A stretch of DNA of 64,000 nucleotides from Erythrobacter sp. SD-21 (GCF_000181515.1 NZ_ABCG01000004.1:24001-88000); one strand, 5' to 3'. Positions 9,061 through 18,204 are shown, counted from the stretch's first letter. Numbers and translations: made by a program. The notes: generated by a model not told the origin, from the sequence alone.

Positions 9061-9108
9061 GGAATTGACCCCCTCAGATAAGGTCGGGAATTGGAAACTT
9101 TGCAAATG

Positions 9109-9144
9109 AGGATGGGGACGCGCTCTGACGCGCGCCCCCATCCT
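9109..9144 (-). other. Intercistronic hairpin between lipoprotein and receptor genes
   Basis: The arms AGGATGGGG (9109-9117) and CCCCATCCT (9136-9144) are perfectly complementary, and inner CGCG arms extend the stem. No T-run follows in the direction of transcription. It could attenuate read-through or protect the upstream lipoprotein mRNA so that the two products differ in amount. Confidence 0.45.
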
Positions 9145-9156
9145 GCTGGATCGGGA

Positions 9157-10728
9157 TCAGTCGTAGACCGGCAGGCTGGTGCAGGCCGACGTCGCGCTGT
9201 CGAAAGTCACCGTGCTCGAGGTACAGGTCCAGCCGTTCACCCAGCTGGCGTTGCTGTCGAAGACAGCGCCGATATTGTCGGGCAGGGTGAAGAAGGGTGC
9301 CCAGGCGGTCACGTCGAAGACCATCACGCCATTTTCGTTGCTGCCGTTGAGGAACAGCGACTGCAGCGTGTTGGTGAACATCGAATTGTTGTTCGTGCCG
9401 TTGTCGAAGACGCCCAGGATTTCCGCTGCGGTCGCGCCCGAGCTGTCGCGGAACGGGGTGGCGCAGTCGAGCACGACGCTGTCGAAGGAGACCGGGCCGC
9501 TTTCGTCCGGGCCGGTGGTCTGGGAGAGCTCTTCCTGGCCGTCGATGCGCAGGCAGGCGGTGTCCTGTGCCGACACGATGACCGAGTTGGCGATCGAGTA
9601 GTCGGCATGGCCGCGGATGCGGATGACCTGGTCGTTGGCGTTCTGGTGCACGAAGGTGGCGTTCGAGATACGCGTGTTCTGACGCGGCGTGCTCTCGTTG
9701 AAGGCGTTGTCCGAATCCGCTTCGATGATCGTGTCGCCGGCGCCGGGGCGCTGGATCGCGATCACGTACTGGAGGTTGGCTTTCACGCCGGTATCGGTGT
9801 CGATGCTGTCGTCTTCCGCGCCGACCACGATGAGGTTGGTCATGTTGACGCGGCCGCCGAAGAATTCGACGCCGTCATCCGAGCTGTTGTAGCTCATGAT
9901 GTGGCTGAGGTTGGTGCCCTTACCGATGCCGCCGGTGGTCAGCGACTGGAGCTCGCTGTCCCCCGAAAGGACGAAGCCCGAATAGCGGATCTGGACGTAT
10001 TCCATGCTGCCCGAGCTGTCGTCGATGCGCGCACCGCCGTAGATGGCCGGCTGGGCGGCGCCTTCGACTTGGCGTTCGCAGTTGACGGTACCGGGCGTGG
10101 CGCCGGCGGCGATGCAGTCGGTGATCGGGGCGCGGCCCGATAGGACGACGCCGCCCCACTGGCCCGACGAGGTGTCGGTGTTGAGGCCCTGGACGTTGTC
10201 GCGGCTGGTGAAGACGATCGGGCGGGCGGCGGTGCCGTTCGCCTGGATGGTGTTGCCGCGGTTGACGTTGAGGAAACTCGAACCCGAGGCATAGACGATA
10301 ACGCCCGGCTCGATGGTAAGTTCGACATCGGTGTCGTCGAGACCGTCGCTGGTGTCGGCTGCCGGGCCGCCGTCGGTGCCGACATCGACGCGGCCGTTCA
10401 TGCGGTAGAGCAGGCCTTCGATATAGGGCAGGGTCGAGCTGGCGCTGAAGCGCGCGGGCATGGTGCAGACGCGGTATTCCCCGGTCGGGCCGGAGATCGT
10501 GCCGCTGTCGGTGAGGCCGACCGGATCGCTGATCGTGGGGCAGCCGGCAGCCGGGGTCACCAGCGTGGCACCCGGGGTCGGGGTGGGCGTCGGGGCCGGG
10601 GTGCCGCCACCGCCGTTGTTGATGGTCACGTTGCCGCCGGTGCCGGGCGAAACGATTTCGTCGGCGCCGCAAGCCGAAAGGGCGATTGCGGACGCGCCGA
10701 GGATAAGCGAGCGATGAAGATTGGTCAC
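9157..10728 (-). CDS. Surface lipoprotein with right-handed beta-helix-like repeats
   Basis: 523 residues, GTG start at 10728 preceded by GAGGGG at 9 nt. A lipoprotein signal peptide ends in LSACG, so the mature N-terminus is a lipidated cysteine at about residue 20. A Gly/Thr/Pro-rich linker follows (about residues 30-52), suited to display on the surface. The rest has the strand-turn rhythm of parallel beta-helices (NTIQANGTAARPIVFTSRDN, WGGVVLSGRAPI, NLSHIMSYNSSDDGVEFFGG). No enzyme motif is evident. Pairing with a TonB receptor suggests a substrate-capturing partner, by analogy with SusD-type lipoproteins rather than homology. Confidence 0.75.
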   Translation of the reverse strand: MTNLHRSLILGASAIALSACGADEIVSPGTGGNVTINNGGGGTPAPTPTPTPGATLVTPAAGCPTISDPVGLTDSGTISGPTGEYRVCTMPARFSASSTLPYIEGLLYRMNGRVDVGTDGGPAADTSDGLDDTDVELTIEPGVIVYASGSSFLNVNRGNTIQANGTAARPIVFTSRDNVQGLNTDTSSGQWGGVVLSGRAPITDCIAAGATPGTVNCERQVEGAAQPAIYGGARIDDSSGSMEYVQIRYSGFVLSGDSELQSLTTGGIGKGTNLSHIMSYNSSDDGVEFFGGRVNMTNLIVVGAEDDSIDTDTGVKANLQYVIAIQRPGAGDTIIEADSDNAFNESTPRQNTRISNATFVHQNANDQVIRIRGHADYSIANSVIVSAQDTACLRIDGQEELSQTTGPDESGPVSFDSVVLDCATPFRDSSGATAAEILGVFDNGTNNNSMFTNTLQSLFLNGSNENGVMVFDVTAWAPFFTLPDNIGAVFDSNASWVNGWTCTSSTVTFDSATSACTSLPVYD

Positions 10729-10812
10729 GGGTTCGGTCCCCTCAAAAAACCGGATTGAGTCGAAATTCGAAGTGCGAATTCGTTGATCGCGACTCGCCAG
10801 CTAGGAGCGCTG

Positions 10813-10917
10813 TGTGACAGTTTGTGTCGCTACGTGACCGTTATGTTGCAGTTTCAACAGATAACCGGACGAACCGCGCACATTTCAGAATTGTGACAAT
10901 GTTACGGTTTTGTTGCA
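10813..10917. promoter_or_regulatory. Divergent control region with repeated GTGAC-type half-sites
   Basis: Between the lipoprotein gene (minus) and the TPR gene (plus), GTGAC-like pentamers recur with helical phasing: GTGAC at 10814, GTGTC at 10824, GTGAC at 10834, GTTGC at 10845. A second group is GTGAC at 10893, GTTAC at 10901, GTTGC at 10912. On the minus strand they read GTCAC, the same half-site as the perfect 11-bp repeat at 5486. This looks like binding sites for an OmpR/PhoB-type regulator serving both promoters. Which regulator binds is inferred. Confidence 0.4.
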
Positions 10918-10967
10918 GGAGCCGAAATATTGCGGCATTTTCACCCTACAAGTTTGGGAGAAATCAA

Positions 10968-11351
10968 ATGTCGCTTATCGCTGCCGCCGCGCTTCTGGTC
11001 GCTGCTGACGGACCTGTAATGATCGTTTCCGCACCGGAAGCGGACTGCACCATGGGTTATGAAGAACTCGTCTCGGGCGAGGGGCGCGAAGCGCTCCGGG
11101 CCATTGAGCAATGCGGCGCGGCCGCCTCGGACGATCCGGCGCTGCAGATCAACCACGGCGTCGCCCTCGCGCGCGTGGGCGAATTTGATGCAGCGCGCGA
11201 AAGCTTCACCGCCGCCGTCCGCCACGCCGACCGTTTCGACCTTGAGACCGCCAGCGGCGACTGGGTCGATTCGCGCGTGCTCGCCAGGAAGGGCCTTGCC
11301 ATGCTCGATAGCGGCAAATTCCGCGGCTACGAGGCGCTTGCCGTGCGCTGA
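10968..11351 (+). CDS. Small exported TPR-like protein
   Basis: 127 residues from ATG 10968, with GGGAG 7 nt upstream; the longer frame starting at 10824 runs through the control region and is unlikely. The N-terminus is hydrophobic (MSLIAAAALLVAADG) and may act as a signal peptide. The middle matches a tetratricopeptide repeat (ALQINHGVALARVGEFDAARESFTAAV). The function is unknown. It is divergent from the lipoprotein-receptor pair, shares its control region, and ends at a strong terminator. Confidence 0.7.
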   Translation: MSLIAAAALLVAADGPVMIVSAPEADCTMGYEELVSGEGREALRAIEQCGAAASDDPALQINHGVALARVGEFDAARESFTAAVRHADRFDLETASGDWVDSRVLARKGLAMLDSGKFRGYEALAVR

Positions 11352-11384
11352 TTTTCCCGCCGAACGACCGGGGATATCCAACAT

Positions 11385-11423
11385 GGCCCGCGTTTCCTTG
11401 CCGAAACGCGGGCCGTTTGTTTG
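11385..11423 (+). terminator. Strong rho-independent terminator after the TPR gene
   Basis: A perfect 12-bp stem (GGCCCGCGTTTC / GAAACGCGGGCC) with a 6-nt loop is followed by GTTTGTTTG. It separates the TPR gene from the type IV secretion operon. Confidence 0.8.
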
Positions 11424-11444
11424 CAGGAGGATATTCAGCTATTT

Positions 11445-11460
11445 GTCACCCCAGTGTCAT
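11445..11460 (+). promoter_or_regulatory. PHO-box-like repeat before the type IV secretion operon
   Basis: TGTCAC at 11444-11449 and TGTCAT at 11455-11460 are 11 bp apart, close to the CTGTCAT-N4-CTGTCAT layout of PhoB boxes. The site is 40 nt before the start of the first operon gene. It resembles the repeats near 5.49 and 10.8 kb. Confidence 0.4.
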
Positions 11461-11499
11461 GTAGGGTATCCAATGGGGCTGCACGGAGGGTGTCCGACC

Positions 11500-12132
11500 A
11501 TGATTCGCGCACACTTGGCGCTTGTTGCAGGATTGGCCTGCATCGCGCTGACCGCCTTCCCGGCGAAGGCGGATGTCTTGGAGATCGACGCGGACGGCGC
11601 GCGCTGGAAGGCTGGCGGGCAGGCCACGATGGCTCCTGCCCAGGCGATCGAGCTCGGCGCGGGCGAAGCGCTTGCCGAAGTGCCGGCAGAGATCGACGTG
11701 CCGGAAAATATCGTGGGCGACCCTGCCGATCACGCGGCCGACGTTCCGCAGGCCTACAAGGCGAAGGTCGCCGAACTGGCCGCACGCTACGACCTCAGCC
11801 CCTCGCTGATCGAGGCAATGGTCTGGCAGGAAAGCCGCTGGCGGCATGACGCCGTATCGCCCGCCGGCGCGCAGGGCCTTGCGCAGCTGATGCCTGGAAC
11901 CGCGCGCGACCTGGGCGTCGATCCGCGCGATCCCTTCGCCAACCTCGAAGGCGGGGCGCGTTACCTTCGTGCCCAGCTCGACCGGTTCGACGGCGATCTC
12001 GAAAAGGCGCTGGCCGCTTATAACGCCGGCCCCGGCCGGGTGGAGCGCGCAGGAGGCATCCCGCGCATCCGCGAAACACAGAATTACGTGGCCTCGATCA
12101 TGGGCCGCCTTGCCGATCACTCACGGGAGTAG
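11500..12132 (+). CDS. virB1: VirB1-like lytic transglycosylase
   Basis: 210 residues from ATG 11500 (GGAGGG upstream, signal peptide of about 24 residues after it). The C-terminal half is an SLT domain with the catalytic glutamate at about residue 111 (MVWQESRW), then SPAGAQGLAQLMPGTA and AYNAGPGRV. Such enzymes open peptidoglycan so that a secretion apparatus can be assembled. The VirB2-like gene starts 6 nt downstream, so it is taken as the first gene of the secretion operon. SLT enzymes are common, so the VirB1 name rests on context. Confidence 0.85.
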   Translation: MIRAHLALVAGLACIALTAFPAKADVLEIDADGARWKAGGQATMAPAQAIELGAGEALAEVPAEIDVPENIVGDPADHAADVPQAYKAKVAELAARYDLSPSLIEAMVWQESRWRHDAVSPAGAQGLAQLMPGTARDLGVDPRDPFANLEGGARYLRAQLDRFDGDLEKALAAYNAGPGRVERAGGIPRIRETQNYVASIMGRLADHSRE

Positions 12133-12138
12133 AGTAAC

Positions 12139-12444
12139 TTGAAATCGCTTATCGCCAGGCTTGCGGTCCTCGCCGCGCTTCTCAACCCTTCGACTGCCTT
12201 TGCGCAGGCCTTGCAGCAGGATCCGGCGGGCTCAGGCCCGGTGGTCAACGCGCTGGCCTGGCTTCAGGGCACGCTGCTGGGCAATGTCGCGACTGCTGTG
12301 GCTGTAATGGCGGTGGCCGCCGTCGGTTTCATGATGCTGACCGGCCGGCTCAACTGGCGCTTCGGCGCGACCGTAATCCTCGGGGTATTCATCCTGTTCG
12401 GCGCAGGCACGATCGTGGCCGGTATCCAGGGCGCGGCAGGCTAG
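12139..12444 (+). CDS. virB2: VirB2/TrbC-type pilin subunit
   Basis: 101 residues with a TTG start and GGGAG upstream. A signal peptide ends near FAQA. Two long hydrophobic helices follow (about residues 50-68 and 75-95) with a short polar loop between (GRLNWR), the VirB2/TrbC pilin layout. It is the expected main subunit of a pilus or channel lining. It is followed after one base by the VirB3-like gene. Confidence 0.85.
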   Translation: MKSLIARLAVLAALLNPSTAFAQALQQDPAGSGPVVNALAWLQGTLLGNVATAVAVMAVAAVGFMMLTGRLNWRFGATVILGVFILFGAGTIVAGIQGAAG

Positions 12445-12445
12445 T

Positions 12446-12730
12446 ATGACCGCGCTCGTCCGCCACCCCGTCCACAGAGCGCTCACCCGCCCGCAGATGT
12501 TTGCGGGCGTGACGCTAAACTATTTCGTGATCAACGGGATCGTGACGACCGAAGTCTTCCTTATCACCGGCAGCTTCTGGGCCCTGCTCGCCGCACTCGT
12601 GATGCACGGTGTCGGCTATTTCGCCTGCCTGCGCGAACCGCGCATTTTCGACCTCTGGATCACCAAGGTTTCGAAGTGCCCGCGCGTTGCAAACTACAAG
12701 CGCTGGGGGTGCAATTCCTATGCCGCGTAA
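12446..12730 (+). CDS. virB3: VirB3-like inner-membrane protein
   Basis: 94 residues. The N-terminus (VRHPVHRALTRPQMFAGV) and following transmembrane helices are typical of VirB3/TrbD, and EPRIFDLW near residue 75 is a family signature. Its end overlaps the VirB4-like start by 11 nt, so the two are co-translated. VirB3 works with VirB4 and VirB6 at the inner membrane during pilus assembly. Confidence 0.85.
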   Translation: MTALVRHPVHRALTRPQMFAGVTLNYFVINGIVTTEVFLITGSFWALLAALVMHGVGYFACLREPRIFDLWITKVSKCPRVANYKRWGCNSYAA

Positions 12731-15152
12731 GACCAAGTGGATCGGCCCCGCCGCCTGGAGCGAGAAGGAAGCCCGCGCGGGCGACCGCCTGCCCTATGCA
12801 AAGCTGGTCGATGAGAACACAGTGCTGCTGCGCGACGGCAGCGTGATGACCGCGATCCAGGTTCCCGGCCTCCTGTTCGAGACCGAGGATAGCGAGGCGC
12901 TAAACGCCCATGCGGCAACGCGCGAGGTGATGCTGCGTTCGACGCTCGACGCGCGCTTCGTTATGTATCACCATGTCATCCGCCGCCGCGTGTCGGTGGA
13001 ACTGGATGCGGAATTCCCCGATCCGATCAGCCGCCACATCGATGCGCGCTGGAAAGAGCGGTTGGGCTCGGGCCAGCTGTTCGTGAACGACCAGTTCATC
13101 ACCCTGATCCGTCGCCCCGCACGCGGCAAGGCGGGCCTTGTCGAGCGGATTTCGAAAAAGGCGAAGGGGCGCAAGCACCAGTTCGAAGCGGACCCCAAGG
13201 ATCTGCGCGGACTTCGCGCGGCGGCGCAAGGGCTGGTGGCTTCGCTACAGGCCTATGGCGCGAGTGTGCTAGGCGATTACGTCGGGCCGCAGGGCGCGGT
13301 AAACTCCGAAATGCTGGAGCTGCTCTCGGCGCTTTACAACGGCGAGATGCGCCCTGTCCGCAAGCCTTCGGACGATGTCGATCTTGGCATGATGCTGCCT
13401 TACCGCCGTGTCAGTTTCGGTCTCGACGCGCTGGAAATGCGCGGCTCGGGCTCGCCCGATTTCGGCGCCATACTGGGCCTCAAGGACTATCCCGAAGCGA
13501 CCAGTCCTGGCCTGCTCGACGGGCTGCTGCGGCTCCCGTTCGAAATGGTCGTTTCGGAAAGCTACGCACCCGCAGAACGCCAGACCGCGCGTGAACGCAT
13601 GGACCTTGCCATCCGCCGCCTGAAAAGCGCGGATGAGGACGCCATCGCCGAGCGCGCCGACATGATGGCGGCGCGCGACGAACTGGGGGCAGGGGCCGTC
13701 GGTTTCGGCGATCATCATCTCACCGTGATGGTCAAAGAAACGAGCCTGGCCCGCCTCGACGATGCGACCGCCGCCTGCGCCGCCTCGCTGGGCGATACCG
13801 GCGCGATCGCCGTGCGCGAGGACACCAATCTCGAACCCGCCTTCTGGGGCCAGTTCCCCGGCAACGAGGGCTATCTCGTCCGCCGCGCGCTGATTTCCAG
13901 CGCCAATATGGCGAGCTTCGGTTCGCTTCACGGCTTCGCGCTGGGGCAGGCGCAGGGCAATCACTGGGGCGAAGCGGTGACGCTGCTGGAGACCACCAGC
14001 GCGACGCCCTTCTTCTTCAACTTCCACCATGGCGACCTCGGCAATTTCTCGGTCATCGGGCCGTCGGGGTCGGGCAAGACCGTGGTGATGAACTTCCTCG
14101 CCGCGCAGGCGCAGAAGTTCGCGCCCCGCACCATATTGTTCGATAAGGACCGCGGCGCGGAACTCTTCGTGCGCGGGATCGGTGGGCGCTACGACAGCAT
14201 CCGCGCGGGTGAGCCGACCGGCTTCAACCCGATGGCGCTGCCCGATACGCCGGGCAACCGCGCCTTCCTGCGCGACTGGCTGGGCGTGCTATTGAAGGCA
14301 GAGGGTCCGGAGGAAGAGGCCACCATCGCGTCTGCGGTCGATGCGGCCTATGCCAATGATCCGAGCTTGCGCCGCATGCGTCATTTCAAGGAGCTGCTTT
14401 CGGGCAGCAAGCGTCCGCAACCGGGCGATCTTGCCGACCGTCTGGGCGCATGGATCGGTGAGGGCGAGAACGCCTGGCTCTTCGATAACGCTGAAGACAA
14501 GCTCGACCTGACCGCACGCGTGCTCGGCTCCGACATGACCGCGCTGCTCGAGAACCCGAAGCTGCGCACACCGGTGATGATGTACCTCTTCCACCGGATC
14601 GAGGAGCGCCTCGACGGCAAGCCGACGATGATCCTCATCGACGAGGGCTGGAAGGCGCTCGACGACGAGATTTTCGCCGCGCGCATCCGCGACTGGCTCA
14701 AGACGTTGCGCAAGCGCAACGCGCTGGTCGGCTTCGCCACACAGTCGGCGCGTGATGCCTTGGAAAGCCGTATTTCCACCGCATTGGTCGAGCAGACCGC
14801 GACCATGGTCTTCATGCCCAACAGCCGCGCCCGCATGGAGGATTATTGCGATGGCTTCGGCCTTACAAGCCACGAGCTCGCGCTGATCCGCACTCTGCCG
14901 GCGCACAGCCGCTGTTTCCTCGTGCGCCAGCCCGATGCGAGCGTGGTGGTGCGCCTCGACCTGTCGGGCGCGCCCGAAGTGCTGACGCTGCTTTCAGGCC
15001 GCGAAAGCTCGGTCCGCCGTCTCGACCTGCTGCGCGAAGCGATGGGCGATGCGCCCGCCGACTGGTTCCCCGCGCTCACCGGTACGGCTTGGCCGGGCGG
15101 TCCGGACCACGCCCAGGGTGACGAGCCGGTGATCGGATTGGCGGCGGAATGA
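12720..15152 (+). CDS. virB4: VirB4 type IV secretion ATPase
   Basis: 810 residues from ATG 12720; the in-frame extension to 12609 lies inside the VirB3 gene. Walker A GPSGSGKT is near residue 446 and Walker B MILIDEGW near 636, followed by a TQSARDAL segment typical of the C-terminal ATPase domain. The length matches the family. It powers assembly and substrate transfer at the inner membrane. Its stop overlaps the VirB6-like start (ATGA). Confidence 0.93.
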   Translation: MPRKTKWIGPAAWSEKEARAGDRLPYAKLVDENTVLLRDGSVMTAIQVPGLLFETEDSEALNAHAATREVMLRSTLDARFVMYHHVIRRRVSVELDAEFPDPISRHIDARWKERLGSGQLFVNDQFITLIRRPARGKAGLVERISKKAKGRKHQFEADPKDLRGLRAAAQGLVASLQAYGASVLGDYVGPQGAVNSEMLELLSALYNGEMRPVRKPSDDVDLGMMLPYRRVSFGLDALEMRGSGSPDFGAILGLKDYPEATSPGLLDGLLRLPFEMVVSESYAPAERQTARERMDLAIRRLKSADEDAIAERADMMAARDELGAGAVGFGDHHLTVMVKETSLARLDDATAACAASLGDTGAIAVREDTNLEPAFWGQFPGNEGYLVRRALISSANMASFGSLHGFALGQAQGNHWGEAVTLLETTSATPFFFNFHHGDLGNFSVIGPSGSGKTVVMNFLAAQAQKFAPRTILFDKDRGAELFVRGIGGRYDSIRAGEPTGFNPMALPDTPGNRAFLRDWLGVLLKAEGPEEEATIASAVDAAYANDPSLRRMRHFKELLSGSKRPQPGDLADRLGAWIGEGENAWLFDNAEDKLDLTARVLGSDMTALLENPKLRTPVMMYLFHRIEERLDGKPTMILIDEGWKALDDEIFAARIRDWLKTLRKRNALVGFATQSARDALESRISTALVEQTATMVFMPNSRARMEDYCDGFGLTSHELALIRTLPAHSRCFLVRQPDASVVVRLDLSGAPEVLTLLSGRESSVRRLDLLREAMGDAPADWFPALTGTAWPGGPDHAQGDEPVIGLAAE

Positions 15153-16318
15153 CCAGCGCCACCTGCCAGCAGGCTGCCGAACAGGTAGGCAACGGGGTCG
15201 CAGCCGCGCTGCGAGGCGTCGACTGCGTGGCAGGCGAGGCGAGCGCGGCGGCCTTCGGCAAGCTCTTTGCTTCGGGCGGCGCGCTCAGCTATGCGCTGAC
15301 GGCGCTGCTCACCATCTACATCGCGATCTTCGGCTTCCTGCTGCTGACGGGCCGCACCAATATTGGCGTGCGCAGCCTCGTGCCGCGCATGATGACACTG
15401 GGCCTCGTGCTAACTTTTGCGACCAGCTGGGTTGCCTACCAGAGCGTGGTGTGGAACCTCTTCGTCTTCACGCCGGACTGGCTGGCGGGTGTGCTCACCG
15501 GCGTGCAGGGCTCGGCGACCAACGTCTTCGCGCAGAAGATCGACGTGGTCTTCATCGCCATCCAGGAGGCGAGTGGCAGCGAGAGCGATTTCTCGGCCTT
15601 CTCGCCCAAGGGGATGATGTGGCTGGGCGCCATGCTCTTCATGCTTAGCACGGTCGGCCTGCTGGTGACGACCAAGATCGCGCTTGGTATCCTCGTGGCG
15701 CTAGGGCCGGTCTTCGTGGTTCTAGCGCTGTTCAACGGCACGCGCGGCCTCTTCACCGGCTGGCTCAAGGGCGTGGTGATGTGCGCGCTCGCGCCGCTGT
15801 TCGCGGTGCTCGGCGGCTCGATCATGCTCGAGCTTTCGGTCCCGATCCTTTCCGCGCTGACGGCTAATCCGGGCACCGTCCCGGCGCAGGCGGGCATGGC
15901 GTTCTTCATGATCGGCGCGGTGCATGTCGCGCTGATGGTAATGGTGTTCAAGGTGGCCGGTGCCATGGTGTCGGGCTGGAGCGTGTTCGGCCTCGTCCCC
16001 TCGGCGGAAACCGCATCCGCCACTCCGGCAGCGTCCCCGGCGCCCGCGCCGCAGGTCGTCCAGCCGCTCGCTCAGGCGCAGGCCGCCACGCAGGCGAGCG
16101 ATCAGGCGCGGCGGATCGACGTTTCAGCTGTTGCGACCGGCGCTGCGGCCAACGACAGCGCGAGTTCCGTCTCGCGCACCACCAAGGTTTACGCGACTGC
16201 TTCAGGCGGCGCTCAGACGGGACCTGCCAGTAAGGGTCCCAGCCGCACGACGGGGATCGGCAGCCGGTTCAAGTCCGCCCCGCCGCGCAGTCTCGGTTCT
16301 ACGGAGAAAAGCTCATGA
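15149..16318 (+). CDS. virB6: VirB6/TrbL-type polytopic channel protein
   Basis: 389 residues. Several transmembrane helices lie between about residues 40 and 275. A Pro/Ala/Gln-rich and then basic soluble tail covers about residues 285-389. The IFGFLLLTGRTNIGVRSLVPRMM stretch, read in two parts, is a VirB6/TrbL feature. Coupled by 4-nt overlaps to virB4 and virB9. The long tail has no domain I can name. Confidence 0.85.
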   Translation: MTSATCQQAAEQVGNGVAAALRGVDCVAGEASAAAFGKLFASGGALSYALTALLTIYIAIFGFLLLTGRTNIGVRSLVPRMMTLGLVLTFATSWVAYQSVVWNLFVFTPDWLAGVLTGVQGSATNVFAQKIDVVFIAIQEASGSESDFSAFSPKGMMWLGAMLFMLSTVGLLVTTKIALGILVALGPVFVVLALFNGTRGLFTGWLKGVVMCALAPLFAVLGGSIMLELSVPILSALTANPGTVPAQAGMAFFMIGAVHVALMVMVFKVAGAMVSGWSVFGLVPSAETASATPAASPAPAPQVVQPLAQAQAATQASDQARRIDVSAVATGAAANDSASSVSRTTKVYATASGGAQTGPASKGPSRTTGIGSRFKSAPPRSLGSTEKSS

Positions 16319-17082
16319 AACGCGTCGCTCTCGCCGCGCTCTCCCTCTCGCTCCTCGCCACCCCGGCGCTGGCTGATCCGCGCCTGCAGGAAGTGTTGTA
16401 CGACGAATATTCGGTCGTCACCCTGCCGGGCCGCGTGAACGTGCAGGCCAGCATCGTCTTCGGTGAGGACGAGACGATCGAGAATGTCGCCATCGGCAAT
16501 TCGCAAAGCTGGCAGGTCACGCCGAACAAGCGCGCCAATATCCTTTTCGTGAAGCCGCTCGAACCGCGCGCCGCGACCAACCTGACGGTCGTCACGACCA
16601 AGCGCACCTATCTCTTCGACCTGGTCGCCAGCCCGACGGCCAAGCCGCTCTACGTTCTGCGCTTCGATTATCCGGTCGATCCGGAAGAAGAAGCGCGCAA
16701 GGCCCGCATGGCCGATGCCGCCGCGACGCAGGCAGCGCCGGCTGATCCTTTCTCCGCCGTCGATCCGGCAGACCTCAACTTCGCCTGGAACGGCGAGGGC
16801 GCACCCACGCTCCTCCCCGAACGCGCGTTCGACGATGGCGAAGCGACCTTCCTCACCTGGCCCACCGGGCGCGAGGTTCCCGCGATCCTCGTCGCCAACG
16901 CCAAGGGCGTAGAGGGGCCGGTCAACTACACCGTACGCGGCGACACCGTGGTCATCGACGGCGTGCCGCGCTCGATCATCCTGCGCTCTGGCGACGAGAG
17001 CGCAACGCTGGTCAACACCGGGCCCGAACGCGCCGCCGTGCCGCTCGGCGAAACGGGCCTTGCCCGCAAGGGAGACAACTGA
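16315..17082 (+). CDS. virB9: VirB9/TrbG outer-membrane core component
   Basis: 255 residues with a signal peptide of about 20 residues ending in ALAD. The N-terminal domain contains NILFVKPLEPRAATNLTVVT and TYLFDL, hallmarks of VirB9/TrbG/CagX. The C-terminal domain (about 155-255) ends in the strand-rich region that binds the VirB10 barrel. No VirB7 lipoprotein gene is adjacent. It overlaps the next start by one base. Confidence 0.88.
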   Translation: MKRVALAALSLSLLATPALADPRLQEVLYDEYSVVTLPGRVNVQASIVFGEDETIENVAIGNSQSWQVTPNKRANILFVKPLEPRAATNLTVVTTKRTYLFDLVASPTAKPLYVLRFDYPVDPEEEARKARMADAAATQAAPADPFSAVDPADLNFAWNGEGAPTLLPERAFDDGEATFLTWPTGREVPAILVANAKGVEGPVNYTVRGDTVVIDGVPRSIILRSGDESATLVNTGPERAAVPLGETGLARKGDN

Positions 17083-18191
17083 TGCGTCTTGCAAACCGAA
17101 TCCCCGAGACCAGCAAGGTCGCCAACGACACCGACCCGCGCGACGAGAGCGACGCCGAAGTCATCGACCTTGCGCAGCGCAACGCCTTTCCCGCCGTGGC
17201 CCGACCGGGCGGCAAGGGTGAAGCCATGGGCATGGTCGCCGGCATCGCCATTGTGGCGGGCTTGGGCGCGGTGACCCTGTGGAGCATGAACGCCTCGCGC
17301 CTGCCCGAGCAGCCGAGCGTCGGCAGCCCGCAGGTGGCGGCACCATCGGTCGCTGCACCGGCCTCAAAGCCGGCGATCACGATCGAACGTCCGACGCAGG
17401 CGCAGCAGGCCGCCATGGCCGCTCCCGCCCCGGCGCCCGTGCTCGCTGCGCCGCCGCAGGTCGAGCCGGGCGGCAATCCCTACAGCAACCCGACCGTGGT
17501 CTTCGACGCCGGCAGCGCGCCCGCAGGAGCCGCCGCGGGCGAGGCTGTTGCGGCCGGTGAGTCTGGCGCTGCCAACGGCAATTCGGCAAGCGATTTCGCC
17601 AGCCGCGTCGGCGGTGTCGGCGGCGCTCCGGCGCAGGCCAAGGCGATGAGCAATCCCGCGACCACGGTAACGCAAGGCACGCTGATCCCCGCGATCCTCG
17701 AAACCGCGATCGACACCAACGTACCGGGCTATGTCCGCGCCGTGGTCAGCCAGGATGTGCGCAGCTTCGACGGCACACGGGTGCTGGTGCCGCGTTCGAG
17801 CCGCCTCATCGGCCAGTACCAGTCGGGCATGCAGAACGGCCAGAAACGCGCCTATGTCATCTGGACACGCCTGATCCGGCCCGATGGCGCCTCGGTAAAC
17901 CTCGCCTCGCCCGCCATCGGCTTCGACGGCACGACGGGCCTCGAAGGCAAGGTCTCGGGCAACGGCTTCTTCAAGCGCTTCGGTTCGGCCATGCTGCTGT
18001 CGGTCGTCGGCGGCCTCGGCACGCTGGCAACCGGTGGTGCCGGCGCGGTCGTGCTGGGCGGCAGCGGGGCCTCGGCGGCCGCCTCCGCAGCCGAGCAGGA
18101 CGGCAAGCGTTCGCCCACCGTGCGCGTGCGACAGGGCGAGCCGATCCGCATCTTCACCGCGCGCGACCTCGATTTCTCGCGCGTAAGCTGA
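17082..18191 (+). CDS. virB10: VirB10/TrbI envelope-spanning protein
   Basis: 369 residues. A cytoplasmic segment is followed by one transmembrane helix at about residues 47-64 and a Pro/Ala-rich periplasmic linker to about 150. The C-terminal TrbI beta-barrel includes QGTLIPAILETAIDTNVPG and VLVPRSSRLIGQYQSG. This protein spans both membranes and senses energy from the ATPases. It is 13 nt upstream of virB11. Confidence 0.92.
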   Translation: MRLANRIPETSKVANDTDPRDESDAEVIDLAQRNAFPAVARPGGKGEAMGMVAGIAIVAGLGAVTLWSMNASRLPEQPSVGSPQVAAPSVAAPASKPAITIERPTQAQQAAMAAPAPAPVLAAPPQVEPGGNPYSNPTVVFDAGSAPAGAAAGEAVAAGESGAANGNSASDFASRVGGVGGAPAQAKAMSNPATTVTQGTLIPAILETAIDTNVPGYVRAVVSQDVRSFDGTRVLVPRSSRLIGQYQSGMQNGQKRAYVIWTRLIRPDGASVNLASPAIGFDGTTGLEGKVSGNGFFKRFGSAMLLSVVGGLGTLATGGAGAVVLGGSGASAAASAAEQDGKRSPTVRVRQGEPIRIFTARDLDFSRVS

Positions 18192-18204
18192 GGCGAGGGC
18201 CCCG

